A stretch of 64,000 bases of DNA from Stenotrophomonas maltophilia D457. Its GTDB lineage: Bacteria > Pseudomonadota > Gammaproteobacteria > Xanthomonadales > Xanthomonadaceae. Made by a program: the position numbers and the translations under genes. This document shows positions 44,235 through 52,187 of the stretch, one piece after another. Every line of letters starts with the position of its first letter. Position 1 is the first letter of the stretch. The notes beneath the pieces are model-generated. The model saw only the letters and a program-made list of their open reading frames with translations, searched no databases and was not told the origin of the DNA. Location of the stretch: contig NC_017671.1 in NCBI RefSeq assembly GCF_000284595.1, positions 529,001 to 593,000 of the forward strand, written 5' to 3'.

Positions 44235-44264
44235 ACGCACGGCTGGATGGCCGTGCGTCTTTTT
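44235..44264 (+). terminator. Orphan intrinsic terminator on the plus strand
   Basis: ACGCACGGC, TGGATG, GCCGTGCGT followed by CTTTTT. It is a good Rho-independent terminator on the plus strand, but no plus-strand gene ends here: the nearest is bioD, over 1.4 kb upstream and behind the antisense mocR. It may end a small RNA starting near 44160-44190. Confidence 0.7.
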
Positions 44265-44270
44265 CTGTGT

Positions 44271-44335
44271 GTAGAGCCGAGCCCATGCTCGGCTGCACTT
44301 CCGCCAACAGCAGCCGAGCGTGGGCTCGGCTCTAC
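44271..44335. repeat. SMAG inverted pair
   Basis: GTAGAGCCGAGCCC...CTCGGCTGC and its inverse ending GGCTCGGCTCTAC, just past the orphan terminator. Confidence 0.88.
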
Positions 44336-44379
44336 AGAGAGCACCGCCGAGCGTCGGTCAGCCCAAGGGGGAATGCCGG

Positions 44380-45120
44380 CTACCGCATCGGCACCAGCAC
44401 CGCCTCGCGCCGGTACAGCGCCGGGAACTGCTTGCCCAGCGCGGCCAGCTTCGGTGCGTCGTAGTAGCGGATGTAGGCCGCCTGCGGGTAGTTGGTCATG
44501 TAGTTCTGGTGGTAGCTCTCGGCCGGGTAGAAGCGCTGGCCGCTGACCAGCTGGGTGACGATCGGCGCGCGGTAGCTGCCGGCCTGGCCGAGCTGGGCGA
44601 TGTAGGCGCGGCTGGCAGCCTGCTGGCGTGCGTCGTCACTGAAGATCGCCGAGCGATACTGGCTGCCGTGGTCCGGCCCCTGCCGATTGAGCTGGGTCGG
44701 GTCGTGCACCACCGAGAAGAACACCTGCATCAGCTGCCCGTAGCTGACCTGGCGCGGGTCGTAGTCGATCTTCACTGCTTCGGCATGCCCGGTCTGGCCA
44801 CCGCTGACGCGCTCATAACGCGCATTGGCCGCACTGCCACCGATGTAGCCGGACACGGCATTGCTCACGCCCTTGACGTGCTGGAACACGCCCTGCACGC
44901 CCCAGAAGCAACCACCGGCGAACACCACGCTGGCGTGGGGGGCGTCATCGCGGAACGCCGCATCGCCGGTGGGGGCCGGCAGTGCCTGGATCTGCGCGCT
45001 GGCTTCGATCGGCGCCGCAATCGCGCCGTGGTCAACCAGCAGCACACCGGCAATCAAGGCCGTGGCCACCAGGCCGGCCACACCGGCGGCGATGCCCTGT
45101 TCAAAGGAGAGTTTCATCAT
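44380..45120 (-). CDS. msrA: Membrane-anchored methionine-(S)-sulfoxide reductase MsrA
   Basis: A 246-residue MsrA. The catalytic Cys is in AGGCFWGVQGVFQHVKGV, and SGYIGGSAANARYERVSGGQTGHAEAVKIDYDP and GSQYRSAIF are family motifs. Residues 9-32 form one hydrophobic segment, so the enzyme is probably held on the periplasmic side. GGGAGG precedes two ATGs (45120 and 45117); the second has better spacing. It is the last gene of msrB-dipZ-msrA. Confidence 0.93.
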   Translation of the reverse strand: MMKLSFEQGIAAGVAGLVATALIAGVLLVDHGAIAAPIEASAQIQALPAPTGDAAFRDDAPHASVVFAGGCFWGVQGVFQHVKGVSNAVSGYIGGSAANARYERVSGGQTGHAEAVKIDYDPRQVSYGQLMQVFFSVVHDPTQLNRQGPDHGSQYRSAIFSDDARQQAASRAYIAQLGQAGSYRAPIVTQLVSGQRFYPAESYHQNYMTNYPQAAYIRYYDAPKLAALGKQFPALYRREAVLVPMR

Positions 45121-45131
45121 GTCCTCCCGGT

Positions 45132-46901
45132 TCAACCGAAGGTGAAGGCATAGGCCTGCACGCCCGCATCGAGGAACTCGATCTCGAAGCGATGCGGGCC
45201 AACTGCGCCGCGCTGGCGGATCAGCTGGTACAGGCGGTGCTCGTCGACGACGCCACTGCCATCGGCACCAACATCACTGCCGGCATCGGCGGCGGGCAGC
45301 GCTTTGCCGTCCAGCCAGACGCGGAAGCGCACCGGCCTGCCGTCCTCGCTCGGTGCCAGCACCAGGTGCAGGTCGCGCGCATGGAACTGGAAGGCGATGC
45401 GGCCGCCGGCCTGCTGCAGCTGTGCGGCCTCATCGGTGACGGTCCAGCGCCCGGACAGCCCCCACTGGTTCAACGCCAAGGTGGCCGGCAGCGTGTAGTC
45501 GAACGCGGCGTCGCTGCGCTGCCCGCCGGGCGAGGCGAACTGCTCGGCGCGGGCGTGTCCCAAGTAGGTTTCCGGCGAACGCAGGTTGCCCATGTCGGCC
45601 TGCACGGCCACGCCCTTCAGGCCGGCGGCAGCGGGATCGGCCGGTGGCGGCAGATTGGTCTGCCCGGCTTCGGTCAGCAGGCGACGGATCATCTGTTCCG
45701 AGCGCGCATAGTTGCCCTCGCCGAACTGGTGGCCGCGGATGTTGCCCTGCGCGTCGACGAAGTACTGCGCCGGCCAGTAGCGGTTGTTGAAGGCGCGCCA
45801 GATCGTGTACTGGTTGTCGAGCGCCACCGGGTACTCGACCTTCAGCTGCTGCACCGCTTTCATCACGTTGCGTGGGTCACGCTCGAAGGCGAACTCCGGC
45901 GTGTGCACGCCGACCACCACCAGGCCGTGGTCGCGGTAGCGTCGCTCCCATTCGTGCACGAACGGCATCGCGCGCAGGCAGTTGATGCAGGAATAGGTCC
46001 AGAAATCGACCAGAACCACCTTGCCGCGCAGCTGCTGTGCACTCAGGGGCGGGCTGTTGAGCCAGCCAGTGGCACCGTCCAGCGCGGGCAGCGTGCCTTC
46101 CACCGGCAGCGCTGCATCGGCACCGGCATTGGCGCCGGCCATCATCATCATCGGCGGTGCCGCCGGCTGCGCGCCGGGCACTGCATCCAGCAGGCGTTGC
46201 TCGATACGCGCGGTGCTGACCGTGGACAAGCGGGTCAGCAGGCCGGTATCCCAGCCGAGGCCGATCGCCACGACGGCCAGCAGCGCGGCCACACCCAGCA
46301 CCTTGCGAAGTACATCGCCGAGGCCGAGCCGCGCCTGCATCGCGCGGAACACCCGGCCGCCGATCCACACCGCCAGCGCCAATGCGGTGATCGCACCCAG
46401 TGCGTAGGCCAGCAGCAGCGCAGTGGTACCGACGCTGGCGCCATGCAGGGCGGCGCCGGTCAGCACCAGGCCGAGGATCGGCCCGGCACACGGTGCCCAC
46501 AGCAGGCCAGTGGCGATGCCGATCAGCAGCGAGGTCCACGCGCCGCCGTGCCCCGCGGCATCCGCCGCATCGGCGCGCGCACTCAGGCGGGCACCCACGC
46601 GCTGGAACGGCGCCAGCAGGTGGTCGGCCAGTCGTGGCCAGAGCAGGGCGACCGCGAACAACGCCATCAGCAGCAGGGCGACCCAACGTCCGACCTGGTT
46701 GGCCTGCGCCACCCATTGGCTGCCCACCGCGGCCAGGCTGGCGACCACGGTGAAGGTGAGCGCCATGCCCAGCAGCAGCGGCAGCGTGCTGCGCAGGAAC
46801 GGGCGATCGGCACGCGCGAACACGAACGGCAGCACCGGCAGGATGCAGGGGCTGAGCAGGGTCAGCGCGCCCCCCAGATAGGCAAGCAGCAACAGCAGCA
46901 T
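45132..46901 (-). CDS. dipZ: DipZ: CcdA-like channel fused to a thioredoxin domain
   Basis: A 589-residue fusion. Residues 1-225 are a CcdA-like membrane domain with six hydrophobic segments and cysteines in TLLSPCILPVLPFV and LLWAPCAGPILGL, which carry electrons across the membrane. From about 280 a periplasmic TlpA-like thioredoxin domain has the active site YSCINCLRAMPF, followed by a jelly-roll-like C-terminal domain. It starts 2 bp after the msrB stop and ends 11 bp before msrA. It most likely reduces both Msr enzymes. Confidence 0.93.
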   Translation of the reverse strand: MLLLLLAYLGGALTLLSPCILPVLPFVFARADRPFLRSTLPLLLGMALTFTVVASLAAVGSQWVAQANQVGRWVALLLMALFAVALLWPRLADHLLAPFQRVGARLSARADAADAAGHGGAWTSLLIGIATGLLWAPCAGPILGLVLTGAALHGASVGTTALLLAYALGAITALALAVWIGGRVFRAMQARLGLGDVLRKVLGVAALLAVVAIGLGWDTGLLTRLSTVSTARIEQRLLDAVPGAQPAAPPMMMMAGANAGADAALPVEGTLPALDGATGWLNSPPLSAQQLRGKVVLVDFWTYSCINCLRAMPFVHEWERRYRDHGLVVVGVHTPEFAFERDPRNVMKAVQQLKVEYPVALDNQYTIWRAFNNRYWPAQYFVDAQGNIRGHQFGEGNYARSEQMIRRLLTEAGQTNLPPPADPAAAGLKGVAVQADMGNLRSPETYLGHARAEQFASPGGQRSDAAFDYTLPATLALNQWGLSGRWTVTDEAAQLQQAGGRIAFQFHARDLHLVLAPSEDGRPVRFRVWLDGKALPAADAGSDVGADGSGVVDEHRLYQLIRQRGAVGPHRFEIEFLDAGVQAYAFTFG

Positions 46902-46903
46902 CG

Positions 46904-47479
46904 TCAGGCTCCGGAAGCAGGGGAAGAACCGACCGGCACCCGCCAGCCGTCGGCAGTGCCATCCGTGGCGCCGGGAACGAACACCATCGCCGCACCGTTC
47001 ATGCAGTAGCGCAGCCCGGTCGGGCGTGGCCCATCGTTGAACACATGGCCGAGATGGCCGCCGCAGCGGCGGCAATGCACCTCCACCCGCAGCATCCCGA
47101 AGGTGACGTCGCGGTCTTCGCCGATGGCGTTGTGCAGGGGGGCCCAGAAGCTGGGCCAGCCGGTGCCACTCTCGAACTTGGTGGACGAGGAGAACAGCGG
47201 CAGCGCACAGCCGGCGCAGGCGAAGGTGCCCTGCCGGTGTTCCTTGTTGAGCGGGCTGCTGTAGGGCCGTTCGGTGGCCTGCTGGCGCAGCACCGCGTAC
47301 TGCGCTGGGGTCAGGCGCTGGCGCCAGTCGGCATCGCTGTGCATGACCTCGAACTGTCGCGACGGGCGGCGCTTCGGCGGCGGCCGGGGCGGGCGCGGCT
47401 GCAGGCCCCCACGGCCGAACAGGCCGGCGGCGGTGGCGACACCGCCCAGGCCCAGCAGATGGCGGCGGGAGAGGGACAT
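46904..47479 (-). CDS. msrB: Exported methionine-(R)-sulfoxide reductase MsrB
   Basis: A 191-residue MsrB with a twin-arginine-like signal (MSLSRRHLLGLGGVATAAGLFG), so it is probably periplasmic. CAGC and CRRC are the zinc pairs, [17 protein letters not shown] the substrate loop, and RYCMNGAAMVF the catalytic Cys (usually RYCINS). First gene of the operon with dipZ and msrA. An ATG closer to 47530 in the same frame is less likely. Confidence 0.93.
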   Translation of the reverse strand: MSLSRRHLLGLGGVATAAGLFGRGGLQPRPPRPPPKRRPSRQFEVMHSDADWRQRLTPAQYAVLRQQATERPYSSPLNKEHRQGTFACAGCALPLFSSSTKFESGTGWPSFWAPLHNAIGEDRDVTFGMLRVEVHCRRCGGHLGHVFNDGPRPTGLRYCMNGAAMVFVPGATDGTADGWRVPVGSSPASGA

Positions 47480-47623
47480 GGCGGACTCCGGGAAGGGGCG
47501 ACGGGGCCATGCTGCGCCCGCCCGGGTCAACGAATCCTCACGCAGGATTCAATTTTTCGTGAGGTATCGGCGGCCGTCCCGCGCCACAATGCAGCCAGCC
47601 TCCCCACTGGCCCCGAGCTGCCG

Positions 47624-48343
47624 ATGTCGACCAAACGCGTGCTGATCGTTGAAGACGATGCCCACATCGCCGACCTGCTGCGCATGCACCTGGGTGATGA
47701 GGGCTACGACGTCGCCCATGCCGCCAGCGGCGATGCCGGCCTGCGCCTGCTCGAGCAGGACGGCCCGTGGGATGCGCTGGTGCTGGACGTGATGCTGCCC
47801 GGCGTGGACGGGCTGCAGGTGTGCCAGCGCGCGCGCGCGATGGCGCGGTATGTCCCGATCATCATCATCAGCGCGCGCGGCAGTGAAACGCAGCGCATCG
47901 TCGGCCTGGAACTGGGCGCGGACGATTACCTGGCAAAACCCTTTTCGATGCCGGAACTGGTGGCACGGGTACGCGCGCTGCTGCGCCGCGCCGAGGCGAT
48001 GGCGCAGAGCGCGCGCATCGATGCCGGCGCGATCGAGCTGGGTGGGCTGCAGCTCGATCCGGTCGCGCGCACCGCTTCGGTGGATGGCAACACGCTGGAA
48101 CTGACGCCGCGCGAGTTCGACCTGCTGCTGTTCTTCGCCCGTCATCCGGACCAGGTGTTCGCGCGCATGGAACTGCTCAACCAGGTCTGGGGCTACCAGC
48201 ATGATGGCTACGAGCACACGGTCAACACCCACATCAACCGCCTGCGCAGCAAGATCGAACCCGACCCGGCCAACCCACGGCGGTTGCTGACGGTGTGGGG
48301 CCGCGGTTACAAGCTGGTCGACCCGGCCGGGGCGGCGGCATGA
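47624..48343 (+). CDS. OmpR-family response regulator
   Basis: A 239-residue response regulator: receiver domain with phospho-acceptor Asp55 in VLDVMLPGVDGLQ and Lys in LAKPFSMPEL, then a winged helix (LELTPREFDLLLFFARHP and HTVNTHINRLRSKIE). It is divergent from msrB-dipZ-msrA and overlaps the kinase gene by ATGA. It probably regulates the Msr operon or itself. Confidence 0.94.
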   Translation: MSTKRVLIVEDDAHIADLLRMHLGDEGYDVAHAASGDAGLRLLEQDGPWDALVLDVMLPGVDGLQVCQRARAMARYVPIIIISARGSETQRIVGLELGADDYLAKPFSMPELVARVRALLRRAEAMAQSARIDAGAIELGGLQLDPVARTASVDGNTLELTPREFDLLLFFARHPDQVFARMELLNQVWGYQHDGYEHTVNTHINRLRSKIEPDPANPRRLLTVWGRGYKLVDPAGAAA

Positions 48344-49809
48344 TCAAGCCGAACCTGTGGCAGAAGCTGGCGGTGGTGACCGCCGCGCTGATGCTGATGT
48401 GCTGCATGGCGCTGCTGGCACTGCAGATGCGTGCCAACACCCGCCACGAGCAGGAAGTCGTGCAGCGGCTGTCGCTGGGCCTGGCCGAACATATCGCCCA
48501 GCGCAGCGAGCTGATGGACACCAGCGGCATGCGCGATGCCGCGGTGCGCGCGCTGTTCGGCCAGCTGATGGCGGTCAACCCCAGCGTCGAGGTCTACCTG
48601 CTGGACGACCAGGGCCGCATCCTCGGTCACGATGCACCCAGTGGACATCTGGTGCGCAACCGGGTGGATGTGGCGCCGTTGCGTCGCCTGCTGGCCGGTG
48701 CACCGTTGCCGATCCTCGGCGATGACCCGCGCAGCGCCGATGGCCGCAAGGTGTTCAGTGCCGCACCATTGATCGTGCAGGGCCGGCCGGCCGGCTATGT
48801 GTACGTGGTGCTGGTCGGCGAGCACCGGCAGATGCTCGCCGACGATCTTGCCGCCGGCAGCCAGTGGAACACCACGCTGTGGTCGGTGGTGCTGGTCGGC
48901 AGCCTCGGCCTGTTGGCCGGGCTGGTCGCGTTCTACTGGGTGACGCGTCCGTTGCGGCGGCTGACCCGGCGGATCCAGGCCTTTGACATCGATGCGCCGC
49001 CGCCGCTGCCGCCGCCGGAGCCGCTGCGCGCTGGTGAGCGCGACGAACTGGTGATCCTGGAACATGCGCACGCGCAGATGGCGCAGCGGCTGGGCGAGCA
49101 GTGGCAGCAGCTGCGCCAGCAGGATCTGCAGCGCCGTGAACTGGTCGCCAACATCTCGCACGACCTGCGCACGCCGTTGTCGTCGCTGCACGGCTACCTG
49201 GAAACGCTGGCGTTGAAGGACGCCACGCTGTCACCGGACGAGCGCCGCCGCTATCTCGGCATTGCGCTGGCACAGAGCGCCAAGGTCGGCCGGCTGGCGC
49301 GCGCGCTGTTCGAACTGGCGCGGCTGGAGCACGGCGAAGTGCGGCTGGAGTGGGAAGTGTTCGCGCTGCCGGAGCTGCTGCAGGACGTGCTGCAGAAGTT
49401 CGAACTGGCGGCACAGGCGCGTGGCCAGCAGCTGCACGCGGCGTTTCCGCCCGGCCTGCCGCTGGTCCGTGCGGACCTGGGCCTGGTCGAGCGGGTGCTG
49501 ACCAACCTGCTCGACAACGCGCTGCGCCATGCACCCGAGGGTGGCCAGATCGAGGTGCGCCTGCGCGCGACCGCCGACAGCGTGGAGGTCTGCGTCGCCG
49601 ATGATGGCCCCGGGGTAGCCCCGGCGCTGCGTACCCAGCTGTTCCAGGCACCGGCCGCGCTCGGCGCGCGGCGTGGCGACAACGGCGGATTGGGCCTGTT
49701 GATCGTGCAGCGCATCGTGCAGTTGCATGGCCGCCGCATCGAACTGCGCGACAGCGAACGGGGCGCGCTGTTCGTGTTTGCCTTGCCGCGCGCGGAAACG
49801 GCGGTCTAG
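48340..49809 (+). CDS. Sensor histidine kinase
   Basis: A 489-residue membrane kinase. TM1 about residues 10-31, a periplasmic loop (about 35-175), TM2 about 180-202, a HAMP region, then HisKA with His274 in ANISHDLRTPLSSLHG, N-box TNLLDNALRHAP and G boxes DDGPGVAPAL and NGGLGLLIVQ. The signal is unknown. Its stop overlaps the stop of the convergent rstB by 4 bp. Confidence 0.93.
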   Translation: MIKPNLWQKLAVVTAALMLMCCMALLALQMRANTRHEQEVVQRLSLGLAEHIAQRSELMDTSGMRDAAVRALFGQLMAVNPSVEVYLLDDQGRILGHDAPSGHLVRNRVDVAPLRRLLAGAPLPILGDDPRSADGRKVFSAAPLIVQGRPAGYVYVVLVGEHRQMLADDLAAGSQWNTTLWSVVLVGSLGLLAGLVAFYWVTRPLRRLTRRIQAFDIDAPPPLPPPEPLRAGERDELVILEHAHAQMAQRLGEQWQQLRQQDLQRRELVANISHDLRTPLSSLHGYLETLALKDATLSPDERRRYLGIALAQSAKVGRLARALFELARLEHGEVRLEWEVFALPELLQDVLQKFELAAQARGQQLHAAFPPGLPLVRADLGLVERVLTNLLDNALRHAPEGGQIEVRLRATADSVEVCVADDGPGVAPALRTQLFQAPAALGARRGDNGGLGLLIVQRIVQLHGRRIELRDSERGALFVFALPRAETAV

Positions 49810-51158
49810 CAGGCTGCCTCGGCCTCCACGACACCGCCGGTTTCCAGCGGCAGGTGCAGGCGGATGCAGGCGCCGCCCAGCGCCGAATCGGTCACCTCGA
49901 CCTGGCCGCCATGCTTGTCGGCCACCACCTGCACCAGCGCCAGCCCGAGGCCGAAGCCGGGGCTGCCCGGGTCCAGCCGCACATAGGGTTGCAGCACCTG
50001 GCCGCGCAGTTCCGGTGCGATGCCGGGGCCGTCGTCCTCCACCTGCAGGCACAGCCAGCCGTCATTGACTGTGCTGGCGATGCGGATCTGCCGACGCGCG
50101 TAACGCAGCGCATTGCCGAGCAGGTTGCGCAGCGCCAGTTCCAGCATGTGCCGGTTGACGTTGACCAGGCCCACCGGCGACAACGCCTGCTGCACCGGCA
50201 TCGGCAACGGTGCGAACTGGGCCACCACGCCGCGCACCAGCGCCGCCAGCTGCAGGCGCTGGCGGGTCAGCTGATGGCAGCGGCCCAGTGCGGCGTATTC
50301 GACGCCGGCATCGGTGAGGTGCTGCAGCCGATCGACGTCGGTGCGCAGCCCGCCCAGCGCATCGCGCTGCACATCGTCGAGCGCGGTGTCTTCCAGGTCG
50401 GCCAGGCCGAAACGCATCCGTGCCAACGGCGTGCGCACCTCGTGCGCGACCGCCTGGGCCAGCACGCGCTGGCTTTCCAGCAGCTGCTGCAGCTGCTCGG
50501 CCATGTGGTTGAAGGCGTTGGCCAGCGGCCGCACCAGCGCGGTGCCGGCGCGCGGCGCACGCGTGTCCAGCTGGCCGTCGCGCATGCGGCGGGCCGCCTG
50601 GGCCAGCTGCGAGACGTCGCGCCACAGCCGGTACACCATCACGTACATCGGCAGTGCCACCGCTACCATCAGGATCAGCAGCAGGATCGCCACACCGGAT
50701 ACTTCGCTGTCCTGCCAGCCTTCGTCCGGCAGCGCCTCGTCCAACGGGCCCAGCATCACGGCGTAGTCGCTGTCGCCGATCCGCTGCAGGCTGCGCATGT
50801 GCTCCAGGTCGATCTGTACGCGGCCGTTGTTGAACGGCGGGCGCTGGCTGGCCGGCAGCGCCTTCACCGCCTCGGCCAGCGGCACCATGCGCAGCGCGTA
50901 GGCGAAATCGGCGTCGAGTTCGCGCGCCAGTGCCGGCCACTGCTCGCGCGGGGTTTCGGCGAAGCGATGCTGCAGCAGCGCGTGCGTGCCGCGCATCTCG
51001 GCCTGCAGGCCGGCTTCGGTGCGGTCTTCCAGCAGGGCGTCCCAGGCCCACAGGCCCAGCACGATCAACAACAGGTGGGCGACCAGGAAACCGATGCCGT
51101 AGCGCAGGAAGTGGAAGGCGTGGCCGCGCATCGCCGAGGGTGTGCGTTTCATCCCCAT
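49806..51158 (-). CDS. rstB: RstB-like sensor histidine kinase
   Basis: A 450-residue kinase in the RstB pattern: TM1 about residues 17-40, a periplasmic RstB-like loop, TM2 about 155-177, HAMP, HisKA with His239 in VAHEVRTPLARMRFGLADL, and HATPase with LRNLLGNALRYA and EDDGPGIAPE. The start at 51158 overlaps rstA by 10 bp; an ATG at 51152 would give a 4-bp ATGA overlap and is equally plausible. Confidence 0.88.
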   Translation of the reverse strand: MGMKRTPSAMRGHAFHFLRYGIGFLVAHLLLIVLGLWAWDALLEDRTEAGLQAEMRGTHALLQHRFAETPREQWPALARELDADFAYALRMVPLAEAVKALPASQRPPFNNGRVQIDLEHMRSLQRIGDSDYAVMLGPLDEALPDEGWQDSEVSGVAILLLILMVAVALPMYVMVYRLWRDVSQLAQAARRMRDGQLDTRAPRAGTALVRPLANAFNHMAEQLQQLLESQRVLAQAVAHEVRTPLARMRFGLADLEDTALDDVQRDALGGLRTDVDRLQHLTDAGVEYAALGRCHQLTRQRLQLAALVRGVVAQFAPLPMPVQQALSPVGLVNVNRHMLELALRNLLGNALRYARRQIRIASTVNDGWLCLQVEDDGPGIAPELRGQVLQPYVRLDPGSPGFGLGLALVQVVADKHGGQVEVTDSALGGACIRLHLPLETGGVVEAEAAC

Positions 51159-51838
51159 GCCGAGCGGCTGAACAGGTAGCCGCGGCCACGGACGGTCTTG
51201 ATCCGTTCCGGCTGCTCCGGGTTGTCGCCCAGCTTGCGGCGCAGGCGCGAGATGCGGGCATCGATTGAGCGGTCCAGGCCATCGAAGGCGATGCCACGCA
51301 GGCCGCGCAGCAGCGCGTCGCGGTCCAGGATCTGGCCGGCATTGCTGGCCAGCAGGAACAGCAGGTCGAACTCGGCGGTGGTCAGCTCCAGCAGGCTGCC
51401 CTGCAGGTGCACGTTGCGGGTGGACGGGTCGATGCTCAGCTCGCCGAAGCGCAGGCTGCCGTCACGCGGTTCGACCCGGCGGTGGCGGCGCAGGTGGGCG
51501 CGCAGGCGGGCCAGCAGCACCCGCGGTTCGATGGGTTTGCCGATGTAATCGTCGGCCCCCAGTTCCAGGCCCAGCACCTGGTCGATGTTGTCGGTACGGG
51601 CGGTCAGCACGCAGATGATGCCGTCATAGTGGGGCCGGATCTGCCGACACACTTCGAAACCATCCTGGTCGGGCAGGCCCACATCGAGCAGCACCAGGGC
51701 CGGCTTCTCCGCCAGGATCCGGGCCACGGCGCGCTCGCCGCTGCGCTCGTGGGCCACCTGGTAGCCATGCCGTTGCAGGTAGTCGCTGACCATCGTTCCC
51801 AGGCGGGCATCGTCTTCGACCAGTACGATATCCAGCAT
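51149..51838 (-). CDS. rstA: RstA-like response regulator
   Basis: A 229-residue OmpR-family regulator of RstA type. Receiver Asp52 in VLLDVGLPDQDGFE, then a winged helix with RGIAFDGLDRSIDARISRLRRKLGD and the GRGYLFS end typical of RstA. ATG 51838 has GGAGG 8 bases upstream; an in-frame TTG at 51844 is rejected. It is upstream of and overlaps rstB. A tandem GTTAC direct repeat upstream may be its own site. Confidence 0.9.
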   Translation of the reverse strand: MLDIVLVEDDARLGTMVSDYLQRHGYQVAHERSGERAVARILAEKPALVLLDVGLPDQDGFEVCRQIRPHYDGIICVLTARTDNIDQVLGLELGADDYIGKPIEPRVLLARLRAHLRRHRRVEPRDGSLRFGELSIDPSTRNVHLQGSLLELTTAEFDLLFLLASNAGQILDRDALLRGLRGIAFDGLDRSIDARISRLRRKLGDNPEQPERIKTVRGRGYLFSRSAWG

Positions 51839-52187
51839 TTCCAAGGCCTCCGTGGGCGCAAACGTACCGCCACGGCACGAGCGCGGCGATGCTATCCCAG
51901 CCTTCGGGCCGCCCGGGTCCTGGGGGCGGGCGCCATTCAGCCGGGGTTGCTGGCGCGCGGGCCGGGTCTCAGTCCCGGCAACAACTTGGCGGCCAGCATA
52001 GCCTGTTGCTGTTACAAAACGTTACCTTCGTGATACGGCTGGTGACGATCGCTGACAGCAAAGCGACTGACGCCGCGCGCCCCCGCGCCGAGCATGGAGT
52101 CTCCTCCGCTCCGCGTGCCGTCCCCATGTCGCCCGCCGCCCCCTGCCTGCCGAACCCGTCCCGCCGCTGCCAGTGCGGAGGCTTCCG
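51839..52187. promoter_or_regulatory. Divergent rstA / synthetase control region with GTTAC direct repeat
   Basis: No ORF is supported. At 52011-52025 GTTAC occurs twice, 10 bp apart (GTTACAAAAC GTTAC), a spacing used by OmpR-type regulators. It resembles the TACA-rich RstA site of E. coli only partly. Promoters for both genes presumably lie here, but hexamers are not convincing. Confidence 0.4.
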
